Positions 1 to 5,111 of a DNA stretch of 5,292 nucleotides are shown here, piece after piece. The stretch is from CAZTXD01 sp964617995. GTDB taxonomy: Bacteria > Actinomycetota > Acidimicrobiia > Spongiisociales > ZC4RG35. The stretch's first letter is position 1. Each line of letters opens with the position of its first letter. Where the stretch lies: positions 1 to 5,292 of the forward strand of contig CAZTXD010000196.1 of NCBI GenBank assembly GCA_964617995.1, written 5' to 3'. A program made the translations under genes and the position numbers. The notes beneath the pieces are model-generated. The model was not told the DNA's origin and did not search any database. It saw nothing but the letters and a program-made list of their open reading frames with translations.

Positions 1-1467
1 TACGACGGCCTGTCTTTCCGCCGCCGCCAACAGTTGCACCTGCGGGCGGCACGAGCCTTCGAGCGATCGGCCGCCAACCCGATGACGATCGCCGACCTCC
101 TCTCCCTGCACTACTCGAAGGGCGGAGACGTGGAACGAACCTGGCACTATGCCCGTCTCGCCGGTGATCAGGCCCGAGATGCGTTCGCCAACATCGAGGC
201 GGCTGCGCATTATGTCAGAGCCCTCGACTCGGCGCGGAGGCTTGCAAACGTGTCGGATGATGAGAAAGCCGAAGTATGGACCCGGCTCGGTGAGGTCCGT
301 GAGCAGGCGGGATTGTTCGACGGGGCGCTCGACGCCTATCGGAAGGCCTACCAGCTGCGACAGGGGATCGTTGAACGTGCGGAGCTCATGCTCAAACGGG
401 CTAGTGCCCGGGAGCGAGCTGCCCAGTACTCCATGGCGCTCAGGGAGGCGACCAGAGCCAAGCGCCTCCTCGACGACCGGAGTTCCGCCGAGGCGGAGAC
501 CCTGGCGGCGCGGGCACAGGCCTTCTACTCGTTGATCCGCATGCGACAGGGGCGGCCTGTCGAGGCGCTGACCACGGCACGTGAGGCAGTCGAGCAGGCA
601 CAGGAGGCGAACTCCAATGCGGCGCTGGCCCGGGCGTATGGCGTCATGGCGTGGGCGCATCTCATGATGGACAGGCCCGGCGCCGAGCAACTCTGGCTTG
701 AGGCGCTCGATCTCTACGCGAAGGTTGGTGACTTGGGCGGACAGGGTTACATGAACAACAACCTAGGAGGTCTCGCCTACTTCGAGGGGAGATGGGACGA
801 AGCGCTCGAGTACTACGAGCGAAGCCGCGACCTGGCCGAACGTCTAGGAAATGCGGTCGACGTTGGAGTGGCCGAGGGCAACATCGGAGAGGTGCTGGTC
901 AAGCAAAACAAGTTCGACGAAGCCGAACCACAGCTGCGACGGGCCGTCCGGGTCGCTCGGGCCAGCGGGGACGTGTTCACGGTGGTGTTTGCCAATCTCC
1001 AGCTCGCTCGCATCCTCATCGAACGCCATCAGCTACCCGAGGCCGAGAACCTCCTCAACCAGTCTCGGGAAGAGGCGTTGGCTCTCGACATGAAGGCCCC
1101 TGCCTACGAGGCTGCGATCTACCTCGCCGATGTAAAGGCTCGCAGCGGTAAGCCCGAGGAGGCCCTGGAGTTGCTGGATAGTGCGGCCCGCCAAGCCGAA
1201 GAGGAGGCGTCGATCTTCACTCCCACCGCCGATCGGGTGCGAGCTCTAGCCCTGGCCGCTATCGGGCGCCGGTCGGAGGCGGTGGATGTCGCTGGTGCTG
1301 CTCTCGACGCTGCTCAGGCCCGGAGTCTGGACTACGAGGTGGCGATGCTCCTTCTCTGCAAGGCCGAACTGCTCCAAGACGAGGATGCCGAGGCGGCGGC
1401 GGCGCTGCGCGCCGAGGGCCATGCCATCGTCAACCGCCTAGAAATCCGCCCCCTAGAAGCTGTCTAG
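1..1467 (+). CDS. TPR-repeat protein, C-terminal part (5' truncated; resembles tail of cyclase/AAA-ATPase regulators)
   Basis: The frame is open from base 1 and gives 488 residues before TAG at 1465-1467, so the gene starts off the left edge; the TTG at 34 is an internal Leu codon, not a start. The first residues (YDGLSFRRRQQLHLRAAR) resemble the end of the ATPase part of actinobacterial proteins that join a class III adenylate/guanylate cyclase or a LuxR-type regulator to an AAA ATPase and a TPR tail; this comparison is from memory. From about residue 45 to 475 the protein is almost all paired helices of TPR type. The clearest repeat is at residues 251-284, with NNLGGLAYFEGRWDEALEYY. Others follow at a spacing of about 40 residues, as in MalT-like TPRs. 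There are no membrane segments. TPR arrays bind partner proteins or peptides. The visible part is likely regulatory rather than catalytic, and the enzyme or DNA-binding domain cannot be judged from here. High confidence for coding and TPR, moderate for the family. Confidence 0.9.
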   Translation, partial: YDGLSFRRRQQLHLRAARAFERSAANPMTIADLLSLHYSKGGDVERTWHYARLAGDQARDAFANIEAAAHYVRALDSARRLANVSDDEKAEVWTRLGEVREQAGLFDGALDAYRKAYQLRQGIVERAELMLKRASARERAAQYSMALREATRAKRLLDDRSSAEAETLAARAQAFYSLIRMRQGRPVEALTTAREAVEQAQEANSNAALARAYGVMAWAHLMMDRPGAEQLWLEALDLYAKVGDLGGQGYMNNNLGGLAYFEGRWDEALEYYERSRDLAERLGNAVDVGVAEGNIGEVLVKQNKFDEAEPQLRRAVRVARASGDVFTVVFANLQLARILIERHQLPEAENLLNQSREEALALDMKAPAYEAAIYLADVKARSGKPEEALELLDSAARQAEEEASIFTPTADRVRALALAAIGRRSEAVDVAGAALDAAQARSLDYEVAMLLLCKAELLQDEDAEAAAALRAEGHAIVNRLEIRPLEAV

Positions 1468-1476
1468 GGGGCGGAT
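1444..1476. terminator. Perfect 14-bp hairpin between convergent genes, probable bidirectional terminator
   Basis: ATCCGCCCCCTAGA (1444-1457) and TCTAGGGGGCGGAT (1463-1476) are exact reverse complements around a 5-base loop AGCTG. The TAG stop of the upstream TPR gene (1465-1467) lies in the right arm, so the last codons of that gene form the left arm. The convergent secreted-protein gene ends 28 bases beyond the hairpin. No long T-run follows on either strand (GGTTTG on +, TTTCT on -), so it is an imperfect intrinsic terminator. High-GC actinobacteria commonly use such U-poor hairpins. The structure is certain; its role is inferred from position. Confidence 0.75.
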
Positions 1477-1504
1477 CGTCACTCGGTTTGTCCGTTAGGT
1501 CGAT

Positions 1505-2476
1505 TTAGCGGAACTGCGGATCCTCGAACTCGAAGTACACGACGGTGTGCTGGAAGCCGTCTGCGTTCTCTTCCTCGTAGACCTTGCAGGCAGTGTGCCC
1601 GGAGGGTTCGGTGGGAAGTTCCGGATACCCGGAGACGAATTCGCTGAACTCCTCGGCGTTCGCCTCACTGATCGAGCACCAGGGCACCTCTTCGAAGCCT
1701 TCCGCGGGGCCTCCGTCGTACTGCAGAGCTGTTATGGCTGCCCCACCGTCGAACTGCTTGAAGAAGTCGGCTCGACCTGTGACCTCACCGGTTCCGGTGC
1801 CGAAGTCGAGTGTGGTTTCTCCACCTACGCTGAAGAAGAAACCCAGCTTCTCACAGGTGTCCGCGTCCTCAACGCTGAAGATCGTTGCAGTCGCGCCGGT
1901 TAACTCACCTTGTTCTCCGAAACGAATCGCGCTCTCTTCTTCACCACACACGAACAGGATCGACGCGATGTCGTAGCAGATGTTGATGTGGCTGAGATTG
2001 TTCAGCTGACCGTTGTTCTTCTTTGGCGCATGCAGGTTCTGGTCGTGATCGACGGGATGTCCGAGTTTGCCGTCGTAGTCGTAATGGTTGTTGTGCGGGC
2101 CACCGTTGACAACGACGTCATAGACAGCCATCCCCGGGGTCAAGACCCTGAAGTCGAAGGTCTGGCCATCGACAACGATCTCGATTTCGGTTCCATCTGG
2201 ACCGACAAGCGTCTTTGTCGACGGGTTGTTGTCATGCGCCTCGAACTCCGCTGCGGATAACACAAACTCGCAGGCGCCGGATCCTCCGCCATATTTAACG
2301 AGCTCCGGACTTACCCGTGGACCCTCTTCCGGACTCTCATGGTCCGCCATCGCCGGCAGTACACCCACCAGCAATGCGATCACGGCTATCAGGGCCGATA
2401 CGCCGGACAGGGTCTTCACCCTGATTCTTCCATCCGAAGACTTGAGTTTCCCCAAGATATTTCTGGCTGTCGCCAT
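1505..2476 (-). CDS. Secreted acidic six-cysteine protein with a SHINICY motif, function unknown
   Basis: This encodes 323 residues from ATG at 2476 to TAA at 1505-1507. The ATG is chosen because GGGAGG lies 8 bases upstream and a typical Sec signal peptide follows. The signal peptide has a basic N-region (Arg5, Lys10, Lys12, Arg17, Arg19, Lys21), a hydrophobic core at about 22-41 and a likely signal peptidase I site after AMA at 42-44. No lipobox Cys, later membrane segment or sorting signal is seen, so free secretion is expected. The mature protein is rich in Asp and Glu and has Cys at 69, 167, 177, 208, 267 and 297, suggesting up to three disulfides. Residues 118-168 run from VYDVVVNGGP through HYDYDG and LHAP to LSHINICY. 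That order recalls a loosely annotated module of bacterial surface proteins (V-x-GG, Y-x-Y, D..L, SHI-x-x-C); the comparison is from memory. No catalytic motif is recognised. The base composition is lower in GC than the flanking genes. Confidence 0.88.
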   Translation of the reverse strand: MATARNILGKLKSSDGRIRVKTLSGVSALIAVIALLVGVLPAMADHESPEEGPRVSPELVKYGGGSGACEFVLSAAEFEAHDNNPSTKTLVGPDGTEIEIVVDGQTFDFRVLTPGMAVYDVVVNGGPHNNHYDYDGKLGHPVDHDQNLHAPKKNNGQLNNLSHINICYDIASILFVCGEEESAIRFGEQGELTGATATIFSVEDADTCEKLGFFFSVGGETTLDFGTGTGEVTGRADFFKQFDGGAAITALQYDGGPAEGFEEVPWCSISEANAEEFSEFVSGYPELPTEPSGHTACKVYEEENADGFQHTVVYFEFEDPQFR

Positions 2477-2484
2477 ATCTATTT

Positions 2485-2490
2485 CCTCCC
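2485..2490 (-). promoter_or_regulatory. Strong Shine-Dalgarno site of the secreted-protein gene
   Basis: On the minus strand GGGAGG is followed by eight bases (AAATAGAT) and then ATG at 2476. This site decides the start. It rules out the longer reading that would run upstream to 2800 across the end of the patatin gene. Confidence 0.85.
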
Positions 2491-2593
2491 ATTTGCCCGG
2501 ATTCCGGGGCTTGGACTGCGTCGTATCGGGGTTCCCCCACGCCCACGCGGGCTGTCCCCCTTGTGCAGAAGAGCGGAATCTAGTCACATTGAT

Positions 2594-2607
2594 ACACACG
2601 CGTGTGT
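2594..2607. repeat. Perfect 14-bp palindrome ACACACGCGTGTGT, candidate operator
   Basis: The left half ACACACG and right half CGTGTGT are exact reverse complements with no spacer, centred between 2600 and 2601. It lies 117 bases upstream of the secreted-protein ATG and 56 bases past the patatin stop. With no loop it is a poor hairpin, so a dimeric DNA-binding protein is the more natural reader. It partly overlaps the only -10-like sequence nearby (TATCAA). The palindrome is seen directly; the operator role is a guess, since alternating AC/GT runs make such symmetry easier by chance. Confidence 0.45.
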
Positions 2608-2663
2608 GAAATCGCGAGAAACCGGTAAGCGACACTGAACGCTCGGTGGCCCTCAAGCCGCAG

Positions 2664-4820
2664 TTACTGACTTTCCAGCCAACCTTCCAGTACCGGCATC
2701 GCCGCCTCGTAACCACGCGCCGCCACGCCCGACGGGTCGTCGAACTCGAGCATCGATACGCCACGCATGTCGAGGTCGAGGTAGTGGTCGGCGAGGCCAT
2801 TGCTCACCTGGGTGTCCCGTTCCAGCATCGAAGCCGTAATCATCGATCGCATCAGCACGGCGGAGATGCGGGGGTACTGGGTTCGACCTGATCCGAAGTT
2901 GGCGCGGAGGGCATCCCATCCGGAGACGGAGAGGCCGTAGTCGCCATGAGCGCCGGGACCCCGCGGTGGGGCGACATCGACCGCCACCACCGTGCCGACG
3001 GGAGCCTTCGCTCGGGCGACGTCGATGGGCAGGTTGTTGAGCACACCACCGTCGATGAGCAAGGAGTCGCCCAGCGGAACGGGAGGCATGACCCCTGGGA
3101 TTGCGCTGGTCGCCCTGATTGTCACCACCACCGACCCGCGGTCGTGGACGTGGAGGCGCGAAGTGGTGAGGTCCGTGGAAACGGCGAAGCAGGTCCGCCA
3201 CAGGTCTTCGATGTCACGATCACCGAACGTCTCCCTGGCTGAACGGGCGATGCGGTCGCCCTTGATCAAAGAGACCATTGGGATCGTGTAGTCGAGAACC
3301 TTCGGGAAGTGCTTCTGAGCCCACTCCACGATCTGGTCGGGGTTCATCCCGTTGGCCATGACCAGGCCCATGATCGCCCCAATCGACGTGCCGCCCACGA
3401 GGTCGACCGGGAACCCCAGCTCACTCAAGGCGCGGTAGACGCCGATGTGAGCGAACCCCCGTCCACCTCCGCCGCTCAACACCAGGGCATTGGCCCGACC
3501 CACCGCCACCCGAGCGAGGCGGGCGGCATCTGCCGCCGAACCCGAGACGACGTTGAAGACATCATCTGCGCCGAATACCTCTCTGAGACGTGCGGCCCCG
3601 GTCGGCGTGCTCACCTCCGGCGGATGAAGCAGGACGACTGTCCTGCGCACCGCCACGGGACCGCCGCCGAGGAGCAGGTCCAACTGCTTGCATTCGGCAT
3701 CGGTGAGGTCTGACGGGATCACGATCAATACCCGGTCGGCCATCCCGAGGGCACGGTTGGCCCACGGCCCTGCTGAGTCGCCTACCTCGAGGAGCAGGTG
3801 ATCGGCCTCCAACTCTGTCTCGTGGACCAGCTGTGACACTCGGATATCGCCGACCTGGCCCCGCTCCACGTCGAATACCTCTGGAGTCTCCAGTAGGGCG
3901 TCGACCCGCTGCGGAGACAGGCGGGCGACGCTTCCGTGACGGGCGAGTTCTCTCGCGATAAGGTCGACGAACTCGGAGCTCAGAGTGCGTGACAGCCCGG
4001 CGACCGCAAGCACCGTGTCCGGAGCCGAGTGGAGCCGGGTCTCGTGGCTCTGTTTCACAGTCCTCAGGGCCAGATCGATCATCATCCCCGGGCGGCTCTC
4101 CAGCAGGCCCCGGAACGTGGGTTCGTCCAGTAGGGCGACGACAGAGTCCCGGACCGCGGTGACGGTGGCGTTTCGAGGGGTATGACCCAGGACCCCGAGG
4201 TCACCTACAACGTCGCCTCTGCCCATCTCCCCGATCTTCACATCACGCCCGTCGATGGGGTCCCGGGCGCTGGCGGCGAGTCTGCCTCGAACCACGATGT
4301 ACACCGAGTCCGAAGGGTCTCCCTCCCGGAACAGGGTCTCGCCGTGGTTGAAGCGGCGCCACTCGACCCGATCGCAGGTGTCAGCGACCAGGCCTCGATC
4401 GGCGATGCTGAAGTGGGTCGCCAGGATCTCGGTGAGCTCGACCTGTTCCACCCGGCGCACCGCAACGGCGACCATCTCGTCGGCAAGGTCGGGATTCGCC
4501 AGAAGATACTGTTGGAACTCCTCGGCTGAGAGCTGTAACACTTCGGTCTCGCTGCGTGCGGTAACCGTGGCCGTGCGTGCACCACCCGCCATTGCGACGA
4601 TCTCCCCGATCACCGCTCCCGGTTGGTCGATAACTCCCAGGACTGCGCTGTCCGTGTCGAGTTGGCGGACGACTTCGAGACTCCCCGCTACCAGCACGTA
4701 GACGTTGTCAGCGACCTCGCCCTGGTGAATGAGGACCTCCCCCGGCTTGAGGAAGAGTCGGCTGGAACCGGCGGCGTCCAGCAGCGACTCTGTGTTCTGG
4801 CCTCCCACGATGTCGGTCAC
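2664..4820 (-). CDS. NTE-type patatin-like phospholipase with two cyclic-nucleotide-binding domains
   Basis: This encodes 718 residues from GTG at 4820 to TAA at 2664-2666. An in-frame TGA at 4854-4856, with no other start between, fixes the upstream limit; no clear Shine-Dalgarno precedes the GTG. Residues about 13-125 and 135-260 are two cNMP-binding domains. Their phosphate-binding cassettes are 71-88 (G72, E73, R82) and 204-222 (G206, D207, R216). Residues about 265-440 match the middle region of neuropathy target esterase, including a segment like SQLVHETELEADHLLLE and the later VVLLHPPE. The patatin domain starts near 443, with the oxyanion loop SGGGGRGFAHIG (449-460), nucleophile Ser479 in GGTSIG and catalytic Asp590 in DGG. 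All key residues are intact. The family hydrolyses phospholipids or lysophospholipids, so cNMP-gated membrane lipid turnover is the likely role; the substrate is unknown. There is no signal peptide or membrane segment, which suggests a cytoplasmic or membrane-peripheral enzyme. Mycobacterium tuberculosis Rv2565 has a related layout (from memory). Confidence 0.93.
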   Translation of the reverse strand: MTDIVGGQNTESLLDAAGSSRLFLKPGEVLIHQGEVADNVYVLVAGSLEVVRQLDTDSAVLGVIDQPGAVIGEIVAMAGGARTATVTARSETEVLQLSAEEFQQYLLANPDLADEMVAVAVRRVEQVELTEILATHFSIADRGLVADTCDRVEWRRFNHGETLFREGDPSDSVYIVVRGRLAASARDPIDGRDVKIGEMGRGDVVGDLGVLGHTPRNATVTAVRDSVVALLDEPTFRGLLESRPGMMIDLALRTVKQSHETRLHSAPDTVLAVAGLSRTLSSEFVDLIARELARHGSVARLSPQRVDALLETPEVFDVERGQVGDIRVSQLVHETELEADHLLLEVGDSAGPWANRALGMADRVLIVIPSDLTDAECKQLDLLLGGGPVAVRRTVVLLHPPEVSTPTGAARLREVFGADDVFNVVSGSAADAARLARVAVGRANALVLSGGGGRGFAHIGVYRALSELGFPVDLVGGTSIGAIMGLVMANGMNPDQIVEWAQKHFPKVLDYTIPMVSLIKGDRIARSARETFGDRDIEDLWRTCFAVSTDLTTSRLHVHDRGSVVVTIRATSAIPGVMPPVPLGDSLLIDGGVLNNLPIDVARAKAPVGTVVAVDVAPPRGPGAHGDYGLSVSGWDALRANFGSGRTQYPRISAVLMRSMITASMLERDTQVSNGLADHYLDLDMRGVSMLEFDDPSGVAARGYEAAMPVLEGWLESQ

Positions 4821-4937
4821 GAGGGCCGGAAACGTAGCGGACGGCTTCCCGGATCACATCTGTTGTATCGAAATCCCCCCTCCGGGAGCATTCTCGTACC
4901 ACCGAACAGGACAGCCCCCGGTACTCTGCAGGAAGTC
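4821..4937. promoter_or_regulatory. Divergent gap between the patatin gene and the tRNA; probable promoters
   Basis: These 117 bases separate the minus-strand patatin start from the plus-strand tRNA, so both should start transcription here. Towards the tRNA, TACTCT at 4922-4927 lies at a distance suited to a -10 element but has no convincing -35. Towards the patatin gene, TACAAC on the minus strand (4867-4862) is the best -10-like hexamer, also without a good -35. No strong symmetry or operator-like element is seen. The promoters are inferred from layout. Confidence 0.35.
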
Positions 4938-5012
4938 GGGCCCGTAGCTCAATCTGGTCAGAGCAGCGGACTCATAATCCGTCGGTTGCAGGTTCAAATC
5001 CTGCCGGGCCCA
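4938..5012 (+). tRNA. tRNA with anticodon CAT, probably tRNA-Ile2 (lysidine type), otherwise elongator tRNA-Met
   Basis: A full cloverleaf can be drawn. The acceptor is GGGCCCG (4938-4944) with CGGGCCC (5005-5011), all seven pairs perfect. The D stem is GCTC/GAGC (4947-4950/4961-4964). The anticodon stem is GCGGA/TCCGT (4966-4970/4978-4982) with loop CTCATAA and anticodon CAT at 4973-4975. The variable loop has five bases. The T stem is GCAGG/CCTGC (4988-4992/5000-5004) with loop TTCAAAT. The discriminator base is A5012. CCA is not encoded: CCC follows. It is not initiator tRNA, because positions 1-72 pair. Loop CTCATAA and the C4-G69 and C5-G68 acceptor pairs agree with tRNA-Ile2, in which TilS turns the anticodon C into lysidine to read AUA. 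Gram-positive elongator Met tRNAs I recall carry a TTCATAC loop. The isotype is therefore inferred, the gene itself is secure. Confidence 0.95.
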
Positions 5013-5021
5013 CCCACCAAC

Positions 5022-5097
5022 TCCGCTGCTCCGCTGCTCCGCTGCTCCGCTGCTCCGCAAGGTCCGCTGCTTCACAAGGTCCGCTGCTCCGCAGCGG
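5022..5097. repeat. Tandem array of the 8-mer TCCGCTGC grading into 17-nt units
   Basis: Four exact head-to-tail copies of TCCGCTGC start at 5022, 5030, 5038 and 5046, followed by a partial TCCGC at 5054. From 5046 a longer period appears: TCCGCTGCTCCGCAAGG (5046-5062), TCCGCTGCTTCACAAGG (5063-5079, two changes) and a third unit starting TCCGCTGCTCCGCA (5080-5093). In total there are six exact 8-mers. The array starts nine bases after the tRNA. The unit is the reverse complement of tRNA bases 4963-4970 (GCAGCGGA), and copy 5079-5089 matches 11 bases (4961-4971). Because 8 is not a multiple of 3, the array keeps every frame open and creates false reading frames. Confidence 0.9.
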
Positions 5098-5100
5098 CCC
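5078..5100. terminator. Hairpin closing the repeat array, possible terminator for the tRNA and the facing gene
   Basis: CCGCTGC (5081-5087) and GCAGCGG (5091-5097) pair perfectly around a TCC loop. Outside one T-C mismatch, GG (5078-5079) pairs with CC (5099-5100). It lies 66 bases after the tRNA end and 11 bases beyond the stop of the minus-strand gene at the right edge, where a shared terminator would be expected. There is no T-run on either side, so termination is only a suggestion. Confidence 0.4.
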
Positions 5101-5111
5101 ACACCGCGCGA

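Larger units (their letters stand above)
2477..2663 (-). promoter_or_regulatory. Gap between the patatin stop and the secreted-protein gene; probable leader/promoter region
   Basis: These 187 bases hold no credible gene. Reading on the minus strand towards the ATG at 2476, they contain in order the perfect palindrome at 2594-2607, an AT-richer stretch (TGTGTATCAATGTGACTAG, about 2580-2604) and a G-rich leader with short self-complementary pieces such as GCCC-GCGT-GGGC. TATCAA preceded by TGTG could be an extended -10 element, but no matching -35 is seen. A promoter here is inferred mainly because the downstream gene has its own strong ribosome binding site and a sizeable leader. Confidence 0.35.

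Noticed and set aside
34..36. TTG at 34 as a start of the TPR gene
   Set aside because: The frame is open to base 1 with family-like sequence before it and there is no ribosome binding site, so the gene is truncated by the window edge.
792..1151. Plus- and minus-strand frames inside the TPR gene
   Set aside because: They are Arg/Ser-rich shadows of a clearly coding frame with high-GC third positions.
2500..2545. ECF-sigma promoter around GGGGGAAC on the minus strand
   Set aside because: GGAAC is present but no GTC-type -10 lies at a spacing of 16-17 bases; the nearest candidate is about 14 bases away.
2477..2800. Upstream extension of the secreted-protein gene to 2800 (431 residues)
   Set aside because: It overlaps the end of the patatin gene on the same strand, gives Ser/Thr/Arg-rich low-quality sequence, and would bury a clear signal peptide and Shine-Dalgarno site that mark the ATG at 2476.
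2946..4701. Plus-strand frames antisense to the patatin gene
   Set aside because: Antisense shadows; the minus-strand frame carries all cNMP-binding and patatin motifs in order and accounts for the region.
4988..5015. Integration (att) site at the tRNA 3' end
   Set aside because: No second copy of the tRNA 3' end is present and no integrase or mobile gene is seen in the window.
5022..5097. CRISPR array
   Set aside because: Units are 8 or 17 bases and contiguous, with no unique spacers.
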